Source: CAYRFF01 sp964423575
GTDB lineage: Bacteria > Bacteroidota > Bacteroidia > Chitinophagales > Saprospiraceae
Length of the DNA stretch: 64,000 nt
Reading direction: 5' to 3'
Assembly (NCBI GenBank): GCA_964423575.1
Contig: CAYRFF010000012.1
Coordinates: forward strand, 6,521-70,520
Position 1 is the first letter of the stretch. Each line of letters starts with the position of its first letter. The translations under genes were made by a program, and so were the position numbers. Below the pieces are notes generated by a model. It saw nothing but the letters and a program-made list of their open reading frames with translations, ran no database searches and was not told the DNA's origin. Shown piece after piece: positions 11,001 to 18,003 of this stretch.

Positions 11001-11128
11001 TGGGTTCTGAAATCCAGAAACCACTGGCAATTATGATTGTCGGAGGATTATTAGTCTGTATGATTCTCGCCCTCACTGTACTCCCTCAAGTCTTTTATTA
11101 TGCATACAGAAAGAAAACAACTGAGTAA
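8036..11128 (+). CDS. czcA: CzcA/CusA-family RND heavy-metal efflux pump
   Basis: 1030-residue inner membrane proton-driven pump. The N-terminus PIEAFPDVTN and the block QWPGRSAEEVEKFVTLPI are hallmarks of the heavy-metal subfamily. Twelve transmembrane segments are visible: one near 15-33, five in about 335-500, one near 530-550, and five in about 865-1025. In the TM4 motif the usual DFGxxVDGA is DFGLLLEGT, so Asp is replaced by Glu. The substrate (Cu, Zn, Co, Cd or Ag) cannot be assigned. It is the last gene of the pump operon. Confidence 0.92.
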   Translation: MKNLVQGIVAFSLKNHIIVFFLTFLLLVAGVYSYIHTPIEAFPDVTNTRARVITQWPGRSAEEVEKFVTLPIMKELNTIPRKTEVRSISLFGLSVVTVIFEDDVDDFYAQQYGANRMQAVDLPEGAHAENEPPSGATGEIFRYVIMSDRPIKELTALQDWVIERELVAVPGVADVVSFGGEEKIYEIKIHPTQLAHYDLSPLDLFEAVAKSNINVGGDVIERGSQAYVVRGVGLLDSKEDIENILITVKGTTPILVKHVADVHISAKPRLGQVAYQDNDDVVQGIVVMLRGENPGEVIESLKKKITELNERILPDDVKIKPILDRTTLVEATVKTVSTNLLEGILLVSIIVFIFLFNWRTTLIVASVIPLSFLFAIILLRIQGLPANLISMGSIDFGLLLEGTLVVVEAVFVGMVRKANQIGMYRFNRMSKSGLIYHHAGKVAPYIVFAQLILIVALFPIFSFQKVEGKMFSPLAFTLGYALLGSLILSITYVPALMKVMMTKNIRERKNIISSFFHKSMFFLFRLTDKWKRITIAAFLLLLAISGYKFMNHGTEFIPKLNEGALYVRATLPNSINLEESVKISKEIRQMIMEYPEVKFVLTQTGRPNDGTDPTGFFNNEFHIELLPEKQWERKISKDEITDELRERLLAGYPGTVFSFSQPIQDNVEEFVAGVKSSLVVKIYGDNLVDLEHYADQVADAIRPVEGIEDLNVYRNIGLPELVIQLHDHKLARYAVDIADAQTVIEMAIGGRSATQFYENERIFDVRIRFAKEYRDSKDKIKEILIPTMDGRKVPLKEIASIDYVTGPTFIYRDGSSRYIAIGFSVEGRDLGSTIAEAKALVEEHVNLPTANHMVWAGEFESKERASKQLTLIVPAVLLLILFLLYFNFGTVKDTLIAASTIPYAFIGGYLSLWITGTIFGISAGIGFIILFGVNTINSILLIAAMKERMRKMDIGLAITDAVHSRIRQIVMIALMGSMGLFPAALSTGMGSEIQKPLAIMIVGGLLVCMILALTVLPQVFYYAYRKKTTE

Positions 11129-11155
11129 TGGAGATTCATAACCAGTTTGTAATGA

Positions 11156-11170
11156 TAGCTTTCGCAAATG
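11156..11170 (+). repeat. Dispersed 15-base motif, intergenic copy
   Basis: Exact copy of TAGCTTTCGCAAATG, one of five in the window (also 5653-5667, 33618-33632 and 63709-63723 on the plus strand, and 29640-29654 on the minus strand). This one lies 27 bases after the pump gene. Confidence 0.8.
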
Positions 11171-11259
11171 TTTGGTAACAGCTTCAATCCCGAACTTGTG
11201 CATTTATAATATTCCAGGGATTTATTAATATGGCATTTTGGAGTTTACTTCGTAAAAAT

Positions 11260-11296
11260 ATCTGCCTGCGGCAGATAGCCCTGCAATTCCACAGGG
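11260..11296. repeat. Two adjacent small inverted repeats
   Basis: ATCTGCC-TGC-GGCAGAT at 11260-11276 is a perfect 7-base stem with a 3-base loop, and CCCTG/CAGGG at 11279-11283 and 11292-11296 form a second hairpin. They lie between the RND pump and the TonB receptor start, inside a reading frame extension that is probably not translated. Confidence 0.5.
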
Positions 11297-11397
11297 TTAT
11301 CGGAGCAATGAAAAAAATGACATTCATAAAAAGAACATTTGAAACCAATATCCCCTCTCCCCCTCAACAAAAACCCACTTCCACCGTTTTAAAACAC

Positions 11398-13800
11398 ATG
11401 AACTTGAAAAATCTCTTCTTAACAATAAGCTTCAGCATATTAAGCATTGCCTTGTATGCTCAAGTCACAGTTTCGGGAACCATACGCGATATTTCCTCTG
11501 ATGAAACATTAATCGGTGTGTCCGTATATCTGCCTTCCTTGAAGATAGGTACGGCTACAGATCTGGATGGAAATTTCAGTATACCGGACTTAAAAAGAGG
11601 TTCCTATATCCTGGAGGCATCTTACACCGGATACAAAACTCTTTCTCTGAAACTCGACCTTAAACAAGACACCGTTCTAAACATTAGACTTGCACCATCG
11701 GCGACGGAATTATCTGAAGTCATAGTCACGGGGGTTACACGCACCAGCGAATTAAAACGCAACCCGGTAATCATCTCGACTATAAACAATGCAAGCATAC
11801 GCGAAAGCAGTTCGACCAATCTTATCGATGCGCTTACAGGAATTCCGGGGGTTGAACAGATGTCCACCGGCCCCAATATCTCCAAGCCCGTTATTCGCGG
11901 ACTTGGTTACAACCGCCTTATTACTCTCAATAACGGAATGAAACAAGAAGGGCAACAATGGGGTGATGAACACGGAATTGAAATCGATGAATATTCTATA
12001 GACCGAGTAGAAATTATCAAAGGACCGGGTAGTTTACTTTATGGCTCCGATGGAATTGCAGGTGTTCTCAACTTCCTACCACCCAAGCCGCCACACGAAG
12101 GAATGACCAGTACTCAATTTATCAGCAATTATCAGAGTAATAACAATCTTATAGCATATTCACTTTCCAATGCCGGAAATAGAAAAGGTTTCCATTGGCT
12201 AGGGAGATTCTCCAATAAATATGCGGGAAATTACAGCAACAAATATGATGGTAAAGTATACAATAGCGGATTTCAGGAATACAATGGGAATTTATCTCTG
12301 GGACTTACCAAAAGCAACGGACATTTCAATCTCTCTGTCAACTCATACAATACCAAACTAGGTATAGCCGAAGGAGAAAGAAATGAGCTAGGTAATTTTA
12401 TTTATGAAGACACCCAAGGCAATGAACTTGTAGTTCCGGAAGATGTACTAAGAAGCTATAAACTCGGAATTCCATATCAGATAGTGAACCACCTCAGCAT
12501 CGCTTCCAATAATCTTTTCCTACTGAACAAAGGGACTATTAATATCGATATCGGATATCAGAATAATCGCAGAAAAGAGTTTGAAGAGGCGGAAGATCCG
12601 GACGAGTACGGGCTTTACCTCGCATTGAATACTCTTAATTACAACGCTCGCTACAACATAGATAAAATAAAAGGCTGGGAAACTTCGGTCGGAATAGGCG
12701 GAATTGCTCAATTCAATAAAAACATGGGAGAAGAATTCTTAATCCCGGATTATCAATTATTTGATATCGGAGCATTCGTCTTTACTCAGAAATCGTTCAA
12801 CGGATTCACATTAGCAGGCGGACTGAGATTTGAAAATCAGAATATCCGTACTTTTGACTTATTCCTGGACGAAGATGGAGAACCTACAGATAATCCCGAT
12901 GACAATTCTGAACTCAAATTTGCTCACTTCAGTAAACACCATAATGGATTATCCGGTAGCATTGGAATGTCTTACCAACTATCCAATACTTCGACTTTAA
13001 AATTCAACTTCTCCAATGGTTTCCGTGCTCCTAATATCGCCGAACTCGCTTCCAACGGAAAACACGAGGGCACATTCCGCTATGAAATAGGAAACCAGAA
13101 CTTAAAATCTGAATTCAGTCATCAATTGGATCTGGCATATTCCCGAAATTCCGAGCACGTATCGTTGGATATAAGTCCATTTATCAACTTTGTCGACAAC
13201 TATATTTTTATTGAAAAATTAAAAGATGCCGAAGGCAATGATATTTATCCTGACCCGGAAGATCCATCACCGGCATTTGAATACAGGGCGGGAAATGCCA
13301 CCCTCTGGGGTGGAGAAATATACCTCGATGTACACCCGCATCCGCTGGACTGGTTGCATATTGAAAATGCATTTTCCTTTGTAAGAGGAGTGCAAAACAA
13401 TCAGTCTGACAGTACAAAATATCTGCCTTTTATTCCAGCGCCGCATTATCGAGGTGGTTTAAAAGCTCAGTTTAAAGACCTGACCGCTTATGTTTCTGAC
13501 TTTTATGTCAAGTTCAATGTAGATCATTACTTTGCTCAGAATAAGATTTACAGCGCTTATGAAACAGAGAGTGCCACAGGATCATACACTTTATTAAGTG
13601 CCGGAATAGGTGCCAGTTTCAACGTCTTTAACAAAAAGGATTTTATAAGCCTTTATCTGAATGGAGAAAATCTGGCTGATGTAGCATACCAGCATCACTT
13701 AAGCCGACTGAAGTATGCTCCGCTGAATCCGTTTACCGGGCGCAATGGCATTTTCAATATGGGAAGGAACTTCAGCATAAAGATGATTCTGAACTTATAA
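11398..13800 (+). CDS. TonB-dependent receptor with carboxypeptidase-like domain
   Basis: Outer membrane receptor of 800 residues from the chosen ATG. The frame stays open 56 codons upstream, but only this start gives a signal peptide (MNLKNLFLTISFSILSIALYAQ). Order: carboxypeptidase regulatory-like domain (about 23-105, VSGTIRD...GNFSIPDL), TonB box region, plug domain (about 115-230, GIPGVEQM, RVEIIKGPGSLLYGSDGIAGVLNF) and a beta-barrel ending RNFSIKMILNL. It lies 269 bases after the metal pump in the same direction, suggesting a role in uptake or exchange of a metal complex; that is inference. Some inner segments are His-containing (KHHNG, YQHHLSR). Confidence 0.9.
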   Translation: MNLKNLFLTISFSILSIALYAQVTVSGTIRDISSDETLIGVSVYLPSLKIGTATDLDGNFSIPDLKRGSYILEASYTGYKTLSLKLDLKQDTVLNIRLAPSATELSEVIVTGVTRTSELKRNPVIISTINNASIRESSSTNLIDALTGIPGVEQMSTGPNISKPVIRGLGYNRLITLNNGMKQEGQQWGDEHGIEIDEYSIDRVEIIKGPGSLLYGSDGIAGVLNFLPPKPPHEGMTSTQFISNYQSNNNLIAYSLSNAGNRKGFHWLGRFSNKYAGNYSNKYDGKVYNSGFQEYNGNLSLGLTKSNGHFNLSVNSYNTKLGIAEGERNELGNFIYEDTQGNELVVPEDVLRSYKLGIPYQIVNHLSIASNNLFLLNKGTINIDIGYQNNRRKEFEEAEDPDEYGLYLALNTLNYNARYNIDKIKGWETSVGIGGIAQFNKNMGEEFLIPDYQLFDIGAFVFTQKSFNGFTLAGGLRFENQNIRTFDLFLDEDGEPTDNPDDNSELKFAHFSKHHNGLSGSIGMSYQLSNTSTLKFNFSNGFRAPNIAELASNGKHEGTFRYEIGNQNLKSEFSHQLDLAYSRNSEHVSLDISPFINFVDNYIFIEKLKDAEGNDIYPDPEDPSPAFEYRAGNATLWGGEIYLDVHPHPLDWLHIENAFSFVRGVQNNQSDSTKYLPFIPAPHYRGGLKAQFKDLTAYVSDFYVKFNVDHYFAQNKIYSAYETESATGSYTLLSAGIGASFNVFNKKDFISLYLNGENLADVAYQHHLSRLKYAPLNPFTGRNGIFNMGRNFSIKMILNL

Positions 13801-13943
13801 ATTTATTAGCTATTTAGAAATCTAATCGCGAATATTGTGCATAGTCTCCTTTATCTCACCTATTATCACTTTCTTTTATATGTTATGCACATCCTGTTAG
13901 TAACTATCTTTTTTTAATGTGCTTTTATCACCCTATAACCAAT

Positions 13944-14077
13944 ACCTTTGCAATTGAAATAAATGCCGTGTGGTCTGTTAATTATAAATAGAAAACAGGG
14001 GAATCGGGTGTAAGTCCCGAGCTGTTGCGCAACTGTAAGCGGTTCTTACCGTAAGCCAGATTACCTGCCACAAAGGT
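13944..14077 (+). promoter_or_regulatory. Cobalamin (adenosylcobalamin) riboswitch
   Basis: The closing stem ACCTTTG (13944-13950) pairs perfectly with CAAAGGT (14071-14077). Between them lie the conserved core segments of the cobalamin aptamer: GTAAGTCCCGAGCTGTTGCG, AACTGTAAGCGG and the B12 box AAGCCAGATTACCTGCC at 14053-14069. It sits about 100 bases upstream of nrdB in the same direction. A downstream 9-base inverted repeat, GCATAAAAA (14092-14100) with TTTTTATGC (14139-14147), may be part of the expression platform. Ligand binding is expected to lower expression of nrdB-nrdA. Confidence 0.93.
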
Positions 14078-14178
14078 TGAATTTTGTTTTCGCATAAAAA
14101 CGGAGTTCCAGAGAGAAGCACCTTTTCTTTTCCCTTCCTTTTTATGCCATTGTTTAACTTTATTAATCTTATAATACA

Positions 14179-15132
14179 ATGAGCATTTTTGATAAGCGAT
14201 TAAATTATAAACCGTTTGAATATCCTGAAATAATGCAATTCGTCGATAGTATGAATTCATCGTTCTGGGTGCACAAAGAGATAGATTTCACTGCTGATAT
14301 CCAGGACTATAAATCCAATTTATCCGATCTGGAGCAGGAAATTGTGATGCGCAGCCTTCTGAGTATAGCGCAGGTAGAAGTCGGAGTCAAATTATTCTGG
14401 GGTAATCTTTATCGACATTTCCCTAAGCCTGAATTCAATAACCTCGGTGCTACATTTGCAGAATGTGAGGTAAGACACGGTGAGGCTTATGCAAGATTAT
14501 TGGAAGTGATGGGTTATGATGACGCTTTCGCAAATCTCGTAGACATTCCCATTTTCAAGAAGAAACTTGAACTGATAGAAAACAGCCTTTACGCTGACAA
14601 TGACGTCATCTCCAAGCTTCTATTCTTTACCATAGTTATTGAAAACACATCTTTATTTTCACAATTTGCCAATATTCTTTCCTTTACGAGATTCAAGGGC
14701 TTACTAAAAAACACCTCCAATATCATCGCATGGACATCAATTGATGAACAGACACACGCTGATGCCGGAGTTTTTATACTCAACATCCTGGACAAGGAAG
14801 GTTTCCTTACAGAAGAGATGAAAGTAAGAATGTCAGAAGATGTCAAGAGATATATCACTTATGAATCTGAATTATTAGACTGGATTTACGAATATGGTGA
14901 ACTCGTTTTCTTCAGCAAGGAAGATATGCTCAATTTCATGAAATATCGAGTAGACGAGTCTTTGGAAAAAATAGGCATACCAAAGCTTTATAACGTCACT
15001 GTGGAAGAATATTCTCCTATGCGCTGGTTTGATGAGGAAGTATTTGCGAATGAATTAGATGATTTCTTTGCCAAAAGACCTACCGCATATACCAAGCACG
15101 ACAAGAGTATTCACGCTGCTGACTTATTTTAA
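14179..15132 (+). CDS. nrdB: Class I ribonucleotide reductase small subunit (R2)
   Basis: 317-residue radical-generating subunit of the aerobic, B12-independent ribonucleotide reductase. The metal ligands are visible in two four-helix repeats: E67, E97 and H100, then E155, E190 and H193 (DEQTH). Y104, four residues after H100 (EVRHGEAY), matches the radical tyrosine of class Ia/Ib enzymes. There is no N-terminal ATP-cone. Bacterial R2 proteins are usually 320-380 residues, so this is compact. It follows a cobalamin riboswitch and precedes the large subunit by 146 bases. Confidence 0.95.
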   Translation: MSIFDKRLNYKPFEYPEIMQFVDSMNSSFWVHKEIDFTADIQDYKSNLSDLEQEIVMRSLLSIAQVEVGVKLFWGNLYRHFPKPEFNNLGATFAECEVRHGEAYARLLEVMGYDDAFANLVDIPIFKKKLELIENSLYADNDVISKLLFFTIVIENTSLFSQFANILSFTRFKGLLKNTSNIIAWTSIDEQTHADAGVFILNILDKEGFLTEEMKVRMSEDVKRYITYESELLDWIYEYGELVFFSKEDMLNFMKYRVDESLEKIGIPKLYNVTVEEYSPMRWFDEEVFANELDDFFAKRPTAYTKHDKSIHAADLF

Positions 15133-15145
15133 TTGGCTTTCAAGC

Positions 15146-15255
15146 ACAGGTAACAATCAAAAAAGAAACCGCACTTTTTGGATTCGCTATACCTGTAATG
15201 ACCGGCTTAGCATTTAAAAATTATATCGAGCGACAATATTTATGTAATAATTGTC
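15146..15255. other. nrdB-nrdA spacer with two inverted repeats
   Basis: The gap between the subunits holds ACAGGTA (15146-15152) with TACCTGT (15190-15196), and GACAAT (15232-15237) with ATTGTC (15250-15255). They could form mRNA hairpins that set the subunit ratio, or an operator. Neither has a T-run, so no terminator is called. Confidence 0.3.
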
Positions 15256-15278
15256 CTAAAAAATAACAACAAAATATT

Positions 15279-16928
15279 ATGACTAATTTATGGTGGCTCA
15301 ACGAGGAAAGTGAGCAAATATTAAACCGAGGCTATCTATTGAAAGGGGAAAGTGTTCAGGGTGCAATTGAAAGAATTGCTAAAGCAGCAAGCGCACAACT
15401 GTTTCGGCCCGAGTTAAAAGAGAAATTTATCGAGATTATAGAAAAAGGATGGATGAGTCTGAGTTCTCCAATTTGGGCTAATATGGGGACTGAAAGAGGC
15501 TTACCTATTTCTTGCTTCAATGTTCACATTCCCGATAATATCGAAGGAATAACACACAAGCTCGGAGAAGTGATCATGCAGACCAAAATCGGTGGAGGAA
15601 CTTCAGGGTATTTCGGTGAACTGCGTGGACGTGGTACAGCGGTAACAGATAATGGTCAGAGTAGCGGTGCAGTTTCATTTATGAAGCTATTTGACACCGC
15701 GATGGATACCATTTCACAAGGTGGAGTAAGAAGAGGTGCATTTGCTGCTTATCTAGATATCGATCATCCGGATATAGAAGAATTTCTTCAAATTAAAAAT
15801 ATCGGAAATCCACTTCAGAATCTATTCTTTGGTGTATGCGTACCGGATTACTGGATGCAGGAAATGATAGACGGAAATATGGAGTATCGTGAAATCTGGG
15901 CAAAAGTGCTTGAATCGAGACAGCAGAAAGGTCTTCCGTATATTTTATTCTCAGATAATGTCAATATGAATAAACCGCAGGTATATAAGGATAAAAATAT
16001 GCGGATTAATTCCAGTAATCTTTGCTCAGAAATAATGTTACCTTCCGATATTGATGAATCTTTCATCTGCTGTTTATCATCAATGAATCTTGAGTTATAC
16101 GACGAATGGAAAGATACAGACGCAGTACAGACCGCAGTGTTCTTCCTGGATGCAGTGCTACAAGAGTTTATTAATAAAACGGAAGGAAATTATTATCTGA
16201 CTGCAGCTCATAATTTTGCCAAAAGGCATAGAGCAATAGGACTGGGAATTATGGGCTGGCATTCCTACCTTCAAAAGCACATGATTGCCTATGAAGAATT
16301 AAAAGCTAAAGTAATGACAAATGCAATCTTTAAACATATCCGCGATGAAGCTGAGATAGCGACACGTCACCTAGCTGAGATCTTCGGAGAGCCGGAATTA
16401 TTGAAGGGTTACGGAGTCAGGAATGCAACACTTATGGCAATTGCCCCGACAACTTCCTCATCCGCAATTTTGGGTCAGACTTCTCCGGGAATCGAGCCAT
16501 ATAGTAGCAATTATTATAAAGCAGGTCTATCCAAAGGAAACTTCATACGCAAGAATAAATTCTTGAAGAAACTCCTAGAGGAAAAAGGTATCGATAACGA
16601 AGAAATTTGGAGAAGCATTATGTTGAACCAGGGCAGCGTACAACAACTCCATGAATTGTCTGAGCACGAAAAACTTGTATTTAAGACTTTCAAGGAAATC
16701 AGTCAAATGGACATTATTCAACAAGCGTCAATCCGGCAAAAGTACATTGATCAGTCGCAAAGCTTGAATATTAATATTCCTTCAACACTTCCTGTGAAAG
16801 AAGTAAACAAATTAATTATTGAAGCATGGAAGTTAGGAATTAAGACATTGTATTACCAGCGTAGTCAGAGCGTTGCCAAGGAAACTGTCGTTCAGAACCT
16901 TGTGCAGTGCGTAAGCTGCGAAGCATAA
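15279..16928 (+). CDS. nrdA: Class I ribonucleotide reductase large subunit (R1)
   Basis: 549-residue catalytic subunit that reduces ribonucleotides to deoxyribonucleotides. The redox pair is C79 (SCFN) and C264 (ICCLSS). The active site N247, C249 and E251 lies in NLCSE, the radical-transfer pair is Y525-Y526, and the C-terminal shuttle cysteines are C544 and C547 (CVSC). The protein starts almost directly at the core (ILNRGYLLKGE), so the N-terminal ATP-cone for dATP inhibition is absent, and total length is well below the E. coli enzyme (761). It should share the riboswitch-controlled transcript with nrdB. Confidence 0.94.
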   Translation: MTNLWWLNEESEQILNRGYLLKGESVQGAIERIAKAASAQLFRPELKEKFIEIIEKGWMSLSSPIWANMGTERGLPISCFNVHIPDNIEGITHKLGEVIMQTKIGGGTSGYFGELRGRGTAVTDNGQSSGAVSFMKLFDTAMDTISQGGVRRGAFAAYLDIDHPDIEEFLQIKNIGNPLQNLFFGVCVPDYWMQEMIDGNMEYREIWAKVLESRQQKGLPYILFSDNVNMNKPQVYKDKNMRINSSNLCSEIMLPSDIDESFICCLSSMNLELYDEWKDTDAVQTAVFFLDAVLQEFINKTEGNYYLTAAHNFAKRHRAIGLGIMGWHSYLQKHMIAYEELKAKVMTNAIFKHIRDEAEIATRHLAEIFGEPELLKGYGVRNATLMAIAPTTSSSAILGQTSPGIEPYSSNYYKAGLSKGNFIRKNKFLKKLLEEKGIDNEEIWRSIMLNQGSVQQLHELSEHEKLVFKTFKEISQMDIIQQASIRQKYIDQSQSLNINIPSTLPVKEVNKLIIEAWKLGIKTLYYQRSQSVAKETVVQNLVQCVSCEA

Positions 16929-16992
16929 AACTAACCGTTTTTACTCAATTATTTTTACAATTTTTGGTTTCAGGGAATAAAGGTATATCTTG

Positions 16993-17018
16993 ACATTCCG
17001 GCAAAAAAATCGGAATGT
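16993..17018. other. Hairpin after nrdA
   Basis: ACATTCCG (16993-17000) pairs with CGGAATGT (17011-17018) around a 10-base A-rich loop. There is no following T-run on the plus strand, so it may be a weak terminator or processing hairpin at the end of the nrd transcript. Confidence 0.4.
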
Positions 17019-17213
17019 TAATATACATATCGACCTCTTAAAAATGACGATATAATTTCTTTGGTTTTAGCTTTATGAAATGAGTGAGACTGAGCGAATT
17101 ATAAAGAGAATCGCTTCCAAAATCAATAATAAATTAAAGGCAGTAAGAAGTTACTCAACACCAGAAATACCAATTATTCCTACGGTACCCTCGTCGATGT
17201 ACTGGAACACGGT

Positions 17214-17696
17214 ATGGACAGAATACCGATAACAGAAGTAACATCGGTATTGCTACTAGGTATAGGAGCGGGTTCAATTATTGAATCTCTGAGAAACAAG
17301 TACGACTATACAGGTCCTGTAACTGCTATCGAAATAGATCCTGTCGTAATAGAGATTGCAGAAAATGAATTTGGAGTCAAGGCAAACGAGCTTCTTGAAA
17401 TCCACTGCATCGATGCTTGGGACTATATCGAGCAATGCGAGCAGGAATACGATTTAATTATCATTGATATTTTCATCGACATTCAAGTCCCTGAGAAATT
17501 CTATAAGCCGCAATTCTGGCAAATGATTGAAAAGAATGTAAGCGATAGCGGTTTCATTTTATTCAATGCAGGCATAGACATGGAAGAAGAAGCAGTCAGG
17601 GAATTCGTTCGGAACTTACCTGACAGCTTTATAAGTCAAAAGAATTATAACGTCCTAAAAACCAATACAGTCATCATAATGCAAAAGCTATTTTAA
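17214..17696 (+). CDS. Spermidine synthase-like methyltransferase fold protein, apparently frameshifted at 5' end
   Basis: 160 residues with the Rossmann SAM-binding signature LLLGIGAGSIIESL, the acidic IEIDP turn, and a later YDLIIIDIFID strand, as in spermidine synthase-like proteins. The first ATG is probably not the true start: the same frame upstream encodes the conserved family segment NTNYSYGTLVDVLEHG but has no start codon before a TAA at 17130-17132. An ATG at 17080 opens a plausible N-terminus in the frame one base off. Either the gene is inactivated, or a base is missing in this sequence. No polyamine genes are nearby. Confidence 0.6.
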   Translation: MDRIPITEVTSVLLLGIGAGSIIESLRNKYDYTGPVTAIEIDPVVIEIAENEFGVKANELLEIHCIDAWDYIEQCEQEYDLIIIDIFIDIQVPEKFYKPQFWQMIEKNVSDSGFILFNAGIDMEEEAVREFVRNLPDSFISQKNYNVLKTNTVIIMQKLF

Positions 17697-17756
17697 AATA
17701 CGGAACAACAGCAAGTCCTTAAATTTTTAGGATAAAACAGCAATAATTGTGTAAAT

Positions 17757-17900
17757 TTAACCCGGATTATTCATGAGTGCTAGCTTTGGGTAGATACGAG
17801 GCGTGGATTCCGCCGCTGTAGCCTTCTACTGCAAGGAATACACAACGAAGTAGATGCCTGAAGATAGCGCAACCCATAGCCCAAAACTGAGTAATAAACA
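17757..17900. repeat. Structured intergenic element, possible ncRNA or genome repeat
   Basis: A stretch without a gene that can fold as nested stems: TTATT (17767-17771) with AATAA (17893-17897), TTTGGG (17785-17790) with CCCAAA (17880-17885), GGCG (17800-17803) with CGCC (17811-17814), and TCTACT (17825-17830) with AGTAGA (17849-17854). The inner part is richer in G and C than the surroundings. It looks like a mobile or repeated intergenic element; only one copy is in the window. Confidence 0.5.
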
Positions 17901-18003
17901 TTTCGACTACTCTTACCTAATCCTTTGACAATGAGAAGATTATTCTTAAGTTTTATAAAAATCATGAATATTGCGGGTTAACTTTCTAAAATACTATACA
18001 ATT

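Noticed and set aside
11230..11397. 56-residue N-terminal extension of the TonB receptor
   Set aside because: It covers inverted repeats and would hide the signal peptide; the ATG at 11398 is followed by a clear one.
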